Positions 34,101-46,976 of a stretch of 64,000 bases of DNA are shown here, piece by piece (the first letter of the stretch is position 1; each line of letters begins with the position of its first letter). The DNA is from Litsea cubeba (lineage: Eukaryota; Streptophyta; Magnoliopsida; Laurales; Lauraceae): assembly GCA_012931725.1 (NCBI GenBank), contig CM022949.1:10655920-10719919 (forward strand), written 5' to 3'. The notes under the pieces are model-generated. The model was given only the letters and a program-made list of their open reading frames with translations, did not search any database and was not told the origin of the DNA. Made by a program: the position numbers and the translations under genes.

Positions 34101-36415
34101 GCCCACATGATCACACACAAAAATTTGTGTGTTTTACTTGGACAACCAATTCAATTTAAGTTTTCCATATTAGATAAGAGATATCTCATGTATAAAGAGT
34201 TTTTAAGAATTACACTCTTCTGAAATCGGTGATTATCCCATTGTTTCATCACGTATAAAGGATAAGAAGATGAGTGTAGTAAATATTAAATTTTCTCCGC
34301 TAATCAAAAATTTGAGGCATTAGTAGAGGCAGTGGAAGTACTTTTAAACACTCCCCTCATGTGGAAATTGATCAGCGCACTTTTGACAATACATGAATTA
34401 TGAATTTCAATGCCGAGTCATTCCTCTTCGGATTCAAACTCACAACCGGTTAGATCTGACGCAGCTAACCAATCCTATAAGGACCGAGGCTGCAGAAATA
34501 CTTTTCAACAGTAAATCCCTGATGAGAGGATAGCTGAATGGTTGAGGGATTCGCGGAGTTTAAGCATTCATGGTGGAATCAGGTACAGAAAATATGAGAG
34601 GAGAGCAGACCTGTGGAGCGGAGTCAGCACCGGCAGAAACAGCGCACCTGGCTTCTTTTAGCATGGTGTGCCAGTCTCTGAGCTTCCGTGCTTCATTGCA
34701 TTTACAGAGATGAGTTTGAACAACACGCACTTTCTCGACCTCTTTCACGTTGGCTTCGTCTCCTGATAGTTTGTAGTGTTTTTGTGCTTTCTCTGCATCT
34801 CCCAGTCTGAAGATTTTGGATTTAGACAAAACAGGATTTCATATTAATTTGAAAGAAACATTGTTGTTTTTTTTTTTTCTTTTGACAAAGTCAAATTGAA
34901 ATAGCCTATTCAGTTGATGAACAAACAGAATACAATAAAACCAGCTAAAGTTACAAAGAAGATTTTTTTAAAAAAAAATTTAACTCATGGGACTGTAGAG
35001 ATTCAGTGAAACAGAGATCATCTACAGACTACATATGTAGTAAAAAGCAATGATAGAAAAAAAAGAAAAGAAAAAGGAGTCGTTCTGTTTTAATGTTAAA
35101 AGAAAACAAAAATGAGATTTCAATTGGATTCTGTTGAACAGCTAATTAAATGTTCATCTGTTGAACAATTAAACAGATGATCAATGAGTTTTCTTTTTAG
35201 AATCTTCCTCAATATGAAAAATACATATCTATGGTTGAAACAGATGTATGCTAAGAACAGAGAAATGTTCTACCAAAAAAAGAACAGAGAAAGGAAAGAA
35301 AGATCGGATAAATTCTCATAGTACAATCATCAATGAAGTACTAAAACAAGCTTCTCCTAAATCCAAAATCCAGGAAAAGTAGTATACTTTCTTCTCATCA
35401 AAATGTCTGGCTCTGAGGATCACATACAAAACAAAAACTAAGAAAATAGCACTTGGGTTTTTCATATTCTTTCTTCACTTACCTGTGATAAAGATTACCC
35501 AACCGATGGTGAGCCCTGGTGTAACAAGGCTCAAGTCTAACAGCCTCTCTACACTCTTGTATTGCCTCCAAAAGCCGACCCAACCCTGTAAGCGCAGCGC
35601 TCTTGTTACTCCTATATGATGCTTTATCTGGGTCCATTGCTATTGCTCGATCATACAATGCCAATGCCTCTGCAAACCTCCCCTTTTTATACTCCTCATT
35701 GCCCAGCACTTTCAACTCCTCTGGTTCCAATCTCTTGGACAGAGCCCGACACATCACCCCTGCTCCTGCTTCTTTCTCAACTGGCTTCCTCACTATATTC
35801 CCCATCACCCCATTTCGATTAACCCCTTTCGCATTCTCCTTCTCCCTTGCAGTCATTGGGAGATGATCAAGAACATTGTTTGAATTGGGTTGGTTTCCGG
35901 GTTGGCGTATGTTACCCAAATGGCCAAAAACCATCATGTTACTGGAAGTGGCTCGAACCAGAGTCCCATTTTCCTTGGAACGATAATCTGGAATATAACT
36001 ATCTAACTCTCCAGAGAATGTAATTTCCTTTTGCACCCGCCCTGTTACAGTCTTCGTTTGGCCAACCACATTTGATGCAGGAACTATGGCATTGGAAGGT
36101 CTTCTCCCTACTACTCTGTTTTGGACATGAGCAGGGGCTGTTGTAGAGTATTTGATGTTGGATTTTTCAGTTTGTTTCGCCGTCGTCGCCGTTGTTCCTG
36201 TCAGAGGTTCTTCTGATGAACTTGTAGATATTTGTACCTCTTCTTCTTTTTGAATTGGAGGAGGTGTCTTTGAGGCTTTCATTGGGATCAATGGAGGGGA
36301 TTGAACCAGAAGAAGCTGTTCTTCTAGACCAGAAATTTCGATGTCGAAAGACACCATTGTAGAACCCCATCACCCCACAATTTGTTGGCTTCTTCGGAGA
36401 CTCGCATCCCTCCAT
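31195..36415 (-). CDS. TTL: TPR repeat-containing thioredoxin-like protein (TTL), exon 1 frameshifted
   Basis: TTL proteins are plant-specific scaffolds with TPR repeats and a C-terminal thioredoxin fold, active in osmotic-stress, ABA and brassinosteroid responses. Exons read on the minus strand: 36415-35483, 34806-34611, 34004-33832, 33666-33333, 33235-33031, 32777-32671, 31350-31195. About 700 codons, the usual length. The N-terminus (MEGCESPKKPTNCGVMGFYN..., FRHRNFWSRR) and first TPRs (LGNEEYKKGRFAEALALYDR) are in exon 1, further TPRs in exons 2-5 (SNGNELFKASKFGEACAAYG), and the thioredoxin-like part (VVLFCNKW, YPSVNFLKV, VVPAFKIYKNGSRV) in exons 6-7. The CxxC redox motif is absent, as in 'inactive' TTLs. 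Exon 1 is 933 bp but splice phases need one base less. The family-like frame changes near 36236-36250, in an A/G-rich run after NSKRRR. Either one extra base is real (a broken allele) or it is a sequence error. Confidence 0.88.
34400..34495 (-). mobile_element. Possible tRNA-derived SINE remnant in TTL intron 2
   Basis: On the minus strand GGTTAGCTGCGTCAGA is followed by GGTTGTGAGTTTGAATCC, spaced like A and B boxes of RNA polymerase III. No clear tail or target duplication was found. Confidence 0.3.
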
Positions 36416-36841
36416 TTCAATTCTCTTCTCAACAAACAGAACACTCCTCTGTTATGTCAAATTGAAAAGGAGGAAAAACAGGGTCTTCTTCCATGCAAAG
36501 ACATGAACAGAAAACATTAGGACAGAGAATAAAAGATGGAAGTAAAGCCCATGAATCTGGCCTTTCTATCCATTGAAAAATTCAAACTGTGTGAGGATGG
36601 TGGGTGGAAGACCAACAAGTAGAGAAAAAGACCCGTCTTTCTAATAAATAAAAAAGAAAGGAGAAGGTGTGGTTTGCTTGCATAGGAAGATGGATTACAG
36701 GCCTAATACCCCAGGAGAAAGTGTCTTCTTTTTCTATTATTACTATGTCACAGTCACATCTTCTTCCTAGAGGCTAGAGTGGCTGCCAAGAAATCATCTT
36801 TTTTCTCTACCCTTCTTTTTCTTGCTCCTTAGAAGGAGAAT

Positions 36842-36878
36842 TGCAATGGAGAGAGAGAGAGAGGGAGAGAGAGAGAGC
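36842..36878 (+). repeat. (GA)n tract upstream of TTL
   Basis: GAGAGAGAGAGAGAGGGAGAGAGAGAGAG, on the coding (minus) strand a CT-rich tract that probably belongs to the TTL leader or promoter. Confidence 0.85.
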
Positions 36879-36918
36879 ATAGAAGGGGGTTCTCTGCTTC
36901 TTTCTCTGTTTATGTTTA

Positions 36919-37022
36919 TTTTTAGTTTTGTTAGGAAAGAAGAGAAACGGGAGATCCGGGAACAGAGAAATTTTTAGTTTTGTTAGGAAAGAAGAGAAAC
37001 GGGAGATCCGGGAACAGAGAAA
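36919..37022. repeat. Perfect tandem duplication, 52-bp unit, upstream of TTL
   Basis: The unit from TTTTTAGTTTTGTTAGGAAA to GGGAACAGAGAAA at 36919-36970 is repeated without visible change at 36971-37022. The lack of divergence implies a recent duplication. Confidence 0.95.
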
Positions 37023-38491
37023 TTTTGGAGAATTCTTGATCTCTTAAAATTTAGAAAGAAGTTTTTATATATATCCCCTATTAAGGCTTATAGAACTTGT
37101 AAATAGTTTCATATCGATTAAGTATTTACTAAATACATTCCTTCCTTTTCATTTTAATATCTTCCATGTCTTTAAACTAAGTAGTCCTAATAAAAAAGAA
37201 TAATCAATATGAGTTTTGTGTTGAGACTTTATAAAAATGATGACCAACCATTAATACAATTATTTTATCCAAAGTCCGGATAGTCTCTCCCTCAATCTCT
37301 CTCTCATACATATGAAGTCAAATCATTTATTTTAAGACATTCATCAATCCAATGGTGGATCGTTCATGGATTTGGTCAATTTTAAGCACAAATGTTAATT
37401 GTCATTATAATCGGTTTGGATTTAAGAAATGAGCTTCCTATTAACTAAAAAAGGAATTTATGTAGGGTCACTCTCTCTCACTAAATGGATTATAGTAACC
37501 ATTAATATTACAGGTTTTAGAGAACTCTTGCAAGGTTATTGATTTGGAGCATGGAAGGTATTAAAATAAATAAAATAAAAAAAAACAGAGTTGTATCACT
37601 AAATACTTAAAACACAAGGTCTCATTTACAAATCATAGAAACGATAGCGAGGTAAGGAAAAAAAAAAAAAAAAAAACTCAATTAGAAAATGGGTCTTTTG
37701 TCGGTTTCCTTTTGTTCTAGTCATTTTGATCTCTAGATTCTTTTGTGTTGGGTTGCTGATTTGGGCATTTGTGGCTCTATTTTGATTTTGTCTATTTACA
37801 GCTAATTGAGTTGTGGGGGTGTGCGATTGTCACGTAGGTCCGATCGTCTTCCCATGTAAAAAGATCCAGCTGGAGAGATTCTTAGGTCTTTTGATTTTTT
37901 AATTTCTTCTTTCCCTTTTCAGTTGAGCATGTTGTAGTTGATTGAGAAATAACTCAAAAAAGAGTCATTTGTCATTTTTTTTTCCATTTCATGATGAGTG
38001 GGCAAGGATTGGAAGATGTGGAGATGGGCCCCACACGATTTCCCAGATCAGAAGTCAGATGAAGATGATTTCCACACAACAACTTCTAGAACTTTAACTT
38101 TGTTAGACTAGGTTGGTGAATGTTACCAAATCAAGTGACTCTTCTGATCAAGACACAACAACCTGTTTAGACTTGCTCTGTTTAGTCATGTGAACAAGCT
38201 TTTAAGTCAGTCAGGACTAGTTATAAATGCTGCCAAAGCTTAGGGATATGACACATTATTTATTTATTTTTTCTTTTTTATGAAGTGGTATCTGTAACAT
38301 CAAGTAAATCATGTCTTACGCGACTCCACCAACTCCTAGATGGGTCATTGACTCGTTATTCCAAGTTATCATAATCTTCTTGGTTATCTTGGGTGATGAT
38401 TCAACACTTCGACGTCCAATTCCAAGCAATGCATTTCTATTGAATGAGTTAAAATTGAAGGAGTAAAGTTGATAGTGAGAGGATGAACAAG
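37023..38491. other. Intergenic DNA without recognised gene
   Basis: AT-rich, with A-run 37658-37676 and no coding family resemblance on either strand. Confidence 0.5.
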
Positions 38492-40320
38492 CAGGGGCGG
38501 ACCTAGGGGGGCCGGCAGGGGCCATCCCCCCCCCCTTACATCATAAAATCCCCTCAGTATATCACTTTGGCCCCTCCATGTGCGGATGGCCCCTCCATTA
38601 TTTAAGAATTTTTTAATATGATTTTGAATCATAGAAAAAAAGGAAATAAAAATATTGCTGATTTTAGGAAAAATTTAAAATGAAAAAGGAAAGGAAAAGA
38701 AGAAAATGAAATGAAGGAAATGAGAACAAATAAAAAAGGCTTGATGGATATTAGGGAAGAGATTTTTCAATATTCATTCTAATCCATCTACACTTGCCCC
38801 AAATCTTATGATCCAAGAGGGGACAAACTTGTAGAGACTTTGACGAATAAATAAAGAAGAAGAACAACAAACCCACTTTCTCTCGTATAATTTTTTTTTT
38901 TTTTTACATTGCATAGATCTACTAATTTCACTACATGTTATTATGTAATTTCAGTCTCCGTGGCTTATATTGAAATTCAATCTGCTTAAAAATAATGTCG
39001 GTTTGGGTTCTATTATTACATTAAGTTTTAGTTCAATTAGAGTTTTATCCATTATCGATAAAGAAATATAGTTATATTTTTTAATTATTATCTATTTTAA
39101 AAAAAATCTGATTAAAGAAATTTATATTAAAGAGATAAAAACTAGTGGAACCATGCTTTTGAATTGTTTAGATTTTAGATATGGGACGATGTCATTACTT
39201 TTCTTTAAGGTTTTAAATAATAAAGTCTTAAATTGTAACCTATAAGTTACATGCATTAGAAATGACGGTACCACTTAGAGAACTTTTGTTGTCCATTAGT
39301 ATATATTTACATATAGTAGATGTACCAATGTATCATATATCACTTTGTTATTTAATCGTTGGGGCTTATACTTGAAATCTAACCCACTCAAAAGAACTTT
39401 CCTTTTGTTTCTTTCCTATTATATCAATTTTTAATCCAATCAAAACTTATCTACCATGGATAAATATTAGGGCTGTCAAAATTAAACCGTTTATAGTTTT
39501 TTTTTTTTAAAACAAAACCGCCCGAACGGTTTTTATAGGTTTTTTTTTCAACGGTCGGTTTTTATAATTACGTAGAAATCGTTCGGTTAAAACCGAACCG
39601 ACCGAACAACGTATTTTATCAGAACATCACTTGAGGCCATGATAGTTGACTAGTGTGGTTGGCTGGCACATGACGAAATAACAACATAAGTTATTAATTT
39701 GTAGAACTGAAAAACAGACCGTGATTTGTGTACATACTTGTATGATTACATTGAGCCACACCGTTTTTTTTATGTTTCTAAAGTGACATTACTGTCTCCA
39801 TGTGGATTGCTTGTAACTGTAGGAATTTGAATCATTCAAGCCAGCCCTCATAGAATCTTTGAGGCTAGTATTGTATCCATCAGTAGGGCTCATCTCTTCA
39901 TTGTAAACTACTCATAAATCATACTGTCGTCTTCAAATTGGGTGAAAATTTTCTCTATTTCCTAAACACCCCCCAAACCCAAAAAAAAAAAAAAACACCC
40001 AATTAACCGAAGACTGACCGAAACCAACCGAACCGAAATGTCGGTTTCTAATGTCCACTATATGTACTTTGGTCGGTTTCGGTTATCGCAAAATTGTAAA
40101 ACCGAAAGTTTCGGCTTGGATGTCATATGTCGTTAAACCAATCGAAAACCGACCGCTTACAGCCCTAATAAATATAGAAAAAGTTATTTTTCTTATAGTT
40201 ATCCATGTGATTTGATTATTACGTATTTAATTTGTTGCATATTTTATTACTAGATTTTGCAATTTTATTTATTTTTTTTTCTTTTGGCCCCCCTAAATAC
40301 AATTCTTGATTTCGCCCCTG
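38492..40320. mobile_element. hAT-like element, interrupted by a second hAT element
   Basis: Starts CAGGGGCGGACCTAGG and ends TTGATTTCGCCCCTG: terminal inverted repeat CAGGGGCG/CGCCCCTG of plant hAT type. Flanked by TGAACAAG (38484-38491) and TGAATAAG (40321-40328), an 8-bp duplication with one difference. No transposase frame is seen, so it is non-autonomous or decayed. The interior carries the nested 39468-40167 element. Confidence 0.8.
39468..40167. mobile_element. Nested non-autonomous hAT element
   Basis: A 700-bp element starting TAGGGCTGTCAAAATTAAACCG and ending CGCTTACAGCCCTA. It is flanked by the perfect 8-bp duplication ATAAATAT (39460-39467, 40168-40175). Subterminal AACCGACCGAAC/GGTCGGTTTCGG motifs are repeated at both sides. 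No transposase frame. Confidence 0.88.
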
Positions 40321-40611
40321 TGAATAAGTTAGACTGGATTATATGAGGACGGCTCTCATGAAAAAGCCCCATTGGGACCCTCATTAGGCCCGCTTAATAG
40401 AACATGCACTGCCACAATAATGCCTCCTAGTTACACTCGCTCTGGTCAAGTTTCATCCAGTAGTTGTTAGATTGATAACATGTAACAATTCCTATTTAAA
40501 ATAAAAGTGAAGAGCCAACACAAAGAACATGTATTTATTTTCAATTAATGGGCCACATTGAGGTTCCTGAGAACATTCCTCATAAGGCCAGCGTTGTCCG
40601 TTTGGTAAGTT

Positions 40612-40856
40612 CGTTTGGTAATTTTACTTTTAAAATAAAGTAAAGTGAAGTGAAATAAAGAAAGGGAATAAAATATAAGTGGATTATGGATGGAATATTT
40701 TTGACTTTTTGTATGGAAAATGAGATGTTTTTACCTTTTAGTGAATAAAGATAGTTCTTTTTTACTTTTTTTGAAAAAGATGGAGGGAATTTTTAATTAA
40801 AGTATTTTTGATTTGATGCTTAACTTTACTTAACAAATAAAATTACCAAACGGGCC
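40612..40856 (+). mobile_element. MITE, family copy 2
   Basis: CGTTTGGTAATTTTACTTTT at the left and TAAAATTACCAAACGGGCC at the right form a terminal inverted repeat. The interior (GGAATATTTTTGACTTTTTG, TTTTAGTGAATAAA) matches the copy at 43571. No convincing target duplication. Confidence 0.7.
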
Positions 40857-43570
40857 TGAGGACCCAAAGTCCCATCAAATGGCCTCCTCTTTTGTAGGAA
40901 ATGATTGAATAGTGATTCAAATTCCAGTAGTTTGGGAATCTCATTAACATTTTCACCTTATAAGTTATAACCTTCACTTGAAAGTGTTAATCTCCCTTGT
41001 GAGATATAAGGAATTAAATTCAAAGTAGGCTACCAGAGTTAATAGAAAGATTTGACAATGACGGACGAATTACCTAGGTTCATCTATGCAATCAATAATC
41101 TACATCAATAGAAATGATTAAAGTTCTTCACATAAATGCCATTTGAGAAATGTAACACATTTAGCAGGAATTCCATTGACAGAAGGCATTAGTACTGAAC
41201 ACATTAAGGTTCCAACAGCTTGATCTATCAGTATTAGGGTGTTCAACTCCTCTGATTTCTAACAAAAATAAAAAAAGCATCTAATTATTTTAATGTCAAC
41301 CAAGCCATTAAGTCAAGAGCCTAACACGTGACTGTCCAGGGTTCAAACCCTGGATATGTTATCTCTTCCTACGTGTGCAGGTTTCCTTTCTACTTGTGTG
41401 GACTTTCTTATCGTGTGCGTACGGGCTCTCTCTTGGACTGAAAAAAAAAAAAAAAGTCGAAAAACCTAACACTCTGATCAAGTTATAGCCTCTAACTTCA
41501 TAAATATGTAGTTTCTATAAGATCGAACCCCTTAAATACTTGCATTGGTTAAAACAACCGAATAAGTTCCTGATTCTAGATTTACGAAGAAGCAATTGAA
41601 TCAAGGCTTGTAATTACTATGATCAGCTAGGTCAAAAGTCATCACCAAGTGTGGTCCTGCCGAAGTATGGTCCTGAAAAGTGATTGCTCTCATGTCTCAA
41701 ACCTGCATTATCACGCATGACACCGGAGACTTTTATCATTACTTATTGCACAAAAGCAATGACTCTTCAAATCAACTAGGTATAAACACAAAAATGCCAA
41801 AATTCTAAGATCCAGACCCTACATGTTGGGATAATTAAAAAAAAAAGAGCGAAAAAAGAAATAAAAGTTTACTAGAAGAACTGATATCAAGACCCGACTT
41901 AGCTTCCATGACTTGGTCATTCGACTGGGTCGAATCTACTCTGATGAGTTCATGCATAGTTGACTGGCTGGGTTTTCAAATCGTGCCAAAGTAACTTGCA
42001 AAGACAAACATGTGAGATCTGCCATTGAGTTGAAAAAGAAAATAGGTCCAATTATCAATGGATTCTTTTTTCAAAACCAGCTTGTTATTACTATAGTTTG
42101 TGAAATGTGAAAAGTCTGAATTTGTTGGTCTTTGAGAATCTGATTTCCTCCCACCATATCAAGCAAATTTATTAGTTGTAGTAGCCCACTTATGCTGTGA
42201 CATGGGACCCACAATCCCATCAGACTTGCTAATATGCAACATGTGAGCCTCACCTTGCATGTGGTCAGAAAATGGCCGGTCCTACCCTACAACACCTGAA
42301 TAGCTGGACTCTCTTTTTGTGCAAGTAAAATGAAAGAAAAGGAAGATCTTTTCCTTATCTCTGCAGCTTCAACTTGATTGGATTTCAAGGCTTCATTCAT
42401 CATCAATCAAAAGGAACAAAAAAAAATAAATATATAAAAAGGCCCATGTAAGGAACCATCCAATTCAAATCCAAAACAAAAAAAGAGAGCAAATGGGCTT
42501 AGGCATATCTAGGCCTGTCAGTCTTTAGAAACACATGCCCATATTCGGCTTAATCCCGAACGGACCTCAAGTACCTGGCCTTGAGGTCGCCTATCTAGTC
42601 AATCGGTCCGGGTCTTATATCACTTGTTTGGGTAAATGGTCACTAAATTATATGTACTCACTATTCGGGTTATGTCGGGCTTCAGACTTTCTATCATTCA
42701 ACCTAAGCGCGGCCCAAAGCCCGGGTCGGACTCGGGCTGCCCCGGCCCTTGAGCCCCACTACAAGCTAGGATCCAAAAGAGCAAGTGCTCCCTACGTAAA
42801 GTGGAAAAGGCAGTCACGTGATCCAATGCTTTGGAACTTTGGGAGCACACGTGCACCTATCATCTCCTCCTTATGTGGAAATTCTATCTTCTTCTGCTTC
42901 AAAGTTGTAAACAAAATGATATGATATGAAGAGGGAAATGATGATAGGGATTTTATAACTTGTAACTTGCAATGTTTGTTGGGTGTAGCCAAAGTCATGG
43001 AACAGTTCCCCATGTGCTGGACCCACCTCATTATGAAGTGGCCCCACATGCACTCAACCATCTGGCCCGGAAGGAAATGATTGCACCTTGAGATCGTCTG
43101 ATGAAGAGAAGTCTAGTTTTAGATGATTCATTGTGGGGTCACTGAAGGGGACTTGTGGTATTAAATGGTAAATGATAAAAGCTTAAATAGATGTTCAAAT
43201 ATTCATATTATGTAGTAAGCCTATAAAGTTAGATAAGTTTTAAATATATGGATGTAATTGGATTTGGATCCTTGGTTCAAAACATATAAGAATCCGGATC
43301 AGGATTTGAATTTCTCCCGGAAATGAAAAAGATTTTGTACATGCTTTACTTATAATTAGAGACTTCGGATACTCAGATAATTCGTTATCCACTTATATTA
43401 TCTGCCTTCATATGCTTCAACATGAACCCCTAACTACATCCAACTATGATCCACAACTCTACATGGGTGTGCTCCTCAAGTCCCTTTCCATGTACAGGCG
43501 GTCAGTCACATACAGACCATAAATAGGGATTGACTTATATGCTATTGAACCACTCCAGGCAATCCATCTG
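40857..43570. other. Intergenic DNA apart from the SINE at 41300
   Basis: No gene recognised. At 42510-42770 motifs such as TAGGCCTGTCA, CCCGGGTCGGACTCGGGC and CCCCGGCCCTTGAGCCC recall hAT MITE ends, but no pair of ends with a duplication was found. Confidence 0.45.
41300..41455 (+). mobile_element. tRNA-derived SINE
   Basis: AAGTCAAGAGCCTAACACG resembles a drifted A box, GGGTTCAAACCCTGG is a good B box (41339-41353), and the copy ends in an A-run at 41441-41455. Length about 150 bp. Confidence 0.6.
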
Positions 43571-43882
43571 TTTGTTAATTTTAATAGTGCAGTGAAGGTG
43601 ATGTATATGTCACATCATTATTTTTTATGGGTGAAAAAGTGAAATAAAAAGAATGAATATAATATAAGTGGGTTATGATGATATTTTATTTTTAGTTGTT
43701 TGGGATGGAATATTTTTGACTTTTTGTATGGAGAAATGTAGTTTTTTTGTGTCTTTTAGTGAGTAAATGTAATTGCTTTTTGACTTTTTATTGGAAAAGA
43801 TGGAGGGAGTTTTGGTAAAAAGTACTTTTAATGTGATGTTTAACTTGACTTAACTTTAGAGGTAAAATTAACAACCGGGCCC
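43571..43882 (+). mobile_element. MITE, family copy 3
   Basis: TTTGTTAATTTTAATAGTG at the left and TAAAATTAACAACCGGGCCC at the right. The interior matches the 40612 copy over GGAATATTTTTGACTTTTTG, CTTTTAGTGAGTAAA and AAAAGATGGAGGGA, and carries an added stretch near 43600. Confidence 0.65.
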
Positions 43883-44999
43883 TGAAAGCTGGGTTGGGTG
43901 ATCCATGGCTGTACAATCCAAGCATATTTGATTTCTGTGCTTACTATTGAAGGCATGGAGAAAATTCAGGAGCTGTCCATGCCCATCAAGTTCAGTCATT
44001 GGGCCCAACATCCAGAGCTACTTTGATGCCCAGCCCATTTACATATGGCCCAGCCCAGTTTTGTATTTGACCATTACTCATCGGGCTGATGCATGATGCA
44101 CCACAAATAATATGCTTCATCACTTGTGATGTTAACTCGAGTTCTCAAATATTGTAGTTGGTGCCTAAAAGGGAGGTGTTCTTAGCAACTTAGACCAGGT
44201 GAAGGATTGAATTCTCAATGGGTCTTGTCACTACGAATCTGATCCCCAGGTCCAACACTTAACTGGGCCAAGAAAATGTCTCGTACCAAAATTTACGAGT
44301 TGGGTCCATCAATAATTGGTTAATGGGCCGAATATTGCTATTTCATTATTCTGGTATAAAAGAAAGGCTCAACCCCAATCTTGTAAGGAGAACAAGTCTG
44401 ATTGCAGATACAATAGACATCACATCCAAAATTGTGAAGTTGAAAGAGGACCAGATTTTTACTCTGCCCCAACATCAGCGCCCATGCCTCAACTTTCCTA
44501 TTGGGACCTCCAAGTAGGTAATTGGGTAAATGTGGACCATTGAAATTCTTTAACCAGGCTCCAGCCAAATATTTTGCTGAACATTATTGAAGCTGGGTTA
44601 GTCCTACAGAACTTGGACCAGAGCCCAGTCCATTCTGCATCTCTAGCACTACCATGTTATATGGTACAGCCGGAGTGGAACTGGAATAAGCTGAGATTTT
44701 GTTTTAGCAAAGCTTGTTATAGGCCACCTGTTTATCTATCAGATCAAAAACTGAGACCCAGCTAACGCGAGGAATGGGCTTCACCTCTCAGCCCAAATTA
44801 CATCGGTCTCGGCCTGAATGCTGAGACCCACCTAACTTAGTGATTGTTGGCTTGGCTAATCATCAAGGTTCACCTAGCATTTTGTTGGAATTTGAGATTT
44901 CTTGAGAGAAAGCTGGTGCTGTTGCTGTGTTGCTGTTGTGCTACACATTTTCCACCTAAACATGTTCGTGGAAGTTGAATAGAAAGACAACCCTGCCCC

Positions 45000-45135
45000 C
45001 TTATTTTTTTTATTTTTTTTATTTTGTTACATTACATGAGTGGTACAGTATGTAGGCCTAACCTAGCAGGTACCCCGGATCGACCCCCTGTCGTCTCTGA
45101 GAACTGAAATGCCTTTACAACTGAGCTATTTTGTG
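45000..45135 (-). mobile_element. tRNA-derived SINE
   Basis: On the minus strand ATAGCTCAGTTGTAAAGGC (A box) is followed about 35 bases later by GGGGTCGATCCGGGG (B box), and the copy ends in an A-rich tail (AAAATAAAAAAAATAAAAAA). The head is strongly tRNA-like. Confidence 0.75.
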
Positions 45136-46976
45136 TTTACCCCTGCTCTCCTAATTAGACAAGCTTGATGATTAGGCCTTATTCCAACAAATGGGGATAA
45201 GATCTAATCTAGCTCGAGTATAAGTGAGTCTCTCATGGATCAATTCTGTATCCACATTTTAGTCCCAAGAACAATGTTTCTCATGAATAAAGTCTCTCTG
45301 TGTGTGTAAAAAGATAAATAAGTAATAAATAAAGAATGCACTAAGCCTTAATAGCATCGGCAGGATATTTGATACTCGATGACCGGCTGGAAGTCTTACA
45401 GCCGGTTAAGGACATAGTAGTGTGCGTGAGTGCGTGAGTTAGAAACTCGATGCAAGGGAAAATACTTTTTTAAGTATGAAAGCAGCACTATAGTCCCATG
45501 AGCAATGTTTTTAATAAGATCAATTCTTTTGTACTTTTTTTTGGTAAGATCAGTTCTATATACTTGTGGCTCAATGTTGATGGGAAAAACCTTCTCGTGA
45601 ATCTCATGAGTCTCATGGTACATCTGAAAGGGAAGCTTATGCACATCATCTGGCTTATATATCCAACATTTCTAAGGAGAGAGAGAGCATATACCATAAC
45701 CCATCAAACACAGCAGAATTTTCCTTGATGAATCAGTTTTCCTAAGACCCCAGCAAGGAGGCTGTGTCCCATGAGAGAGTCTGCACATGCGGGGAAAGTA
45801 GCATATCTAGAATTTAAATCCGGGACAGCGACGTAAAAACAACGTTCCTTATCACTTGTATAAAGAGCCGTTCTCACAAGACTATCATATTTAAAATACA
45901 AATGCCACTCTTTTTCTCGACCTAGAAGTCATTCTTGCGCAAGGACAAAATCATATGTTTGGATCACTGTCAAGTAGAAATCGTTGATTTAAGCGTTTTG
46001 TAATATATGTGTGTAAAAAGAGGAAGGGTTTGGTACAAGGTATTGCACATGCTCTGACTTTTTGATAAAACATTTTAAGTGGGGGGCATACCCTCACCAG
46101 TGTCTGGTCTTTTGATGAAATATACTAGTCCTTGTTATAGATGACTGGTGCCACAGTCAACAACGCCTGCACATTAGTGGTCCATAAAATATAAAGATTG
46201 CAAGTTGCAAGCATAGAAATTTTCACATAAGAAACTGTTCTTGTGTGGTTTTCTCTACAAAGAAAGTACATTTTTTTATTCACCTAAGAAGATACCTCTT
46301 CAGGATTGACATGAAAGATAGAGAATTTTAGAAGGTAATTATTGTAAATCAGTTCTTCCTAATCAACATCAACATATAAATGAGATACTCTCTGAAAAGA
46401 GTGTACGGCAATTTTCATGCCAACTTTCGAATTGCCTCTCTAGTCTCTACGCTCCCACCCATTTAACACATTTTCGATTGTTTCTGATGTGTATTGAATT
46501 CAAGAACTTCGCTTTCGTTTTCGATGTTTTGGAGCCTCAAAGATAATGACTAGAATGATTTACTTGTGCTAATTTTTTGAGCATCTCTAATCTCTAATAA
46601 ATGTACAGTTCTTCCCATTTTCCCTCCACTCATCTTTGGCAAGAGTGTCCCTTTAAGAACTAGTTTCCTTGGTCAAGAAAACTTTACCAACAATTAAAAA
46701 CATACTAGTGCTAATTCTCTCAAAGAGAATCTTCCTCCCCTTCATTTAATGGTTTGGGTTCTGATGCATTTCTGATGAAGAGCATAATATCCATCAAATT
46801 GTCATTCCAAATGCTCTATTTCAGATAAGTGGTGACTTAAGGCTTCATTGGATATTGATTATTGGTTGTGTTGCACTCAATTTATCCATAGAACTCAAAT
46901 CACACATGTAACTTAGGTTACCCGTCTTTGATTATGAAAAAAGGAAGCTTAATCAAACAACTGTCACTTGTGGACA

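Noticed and set aside
44316..44765. Plus-strand frames of 63-75 codons that could suggest a small gene
   Set aside because: Overlapping frames compete, no motif or splice pattern is recognised, and no family match could be made.
45060..45135. Possible tRNA gene on the minus strand
   Set aside because: A and B boxes are present, but the acceptor stem does not close and an A-rich tail follows, so a SINE is the better reading.
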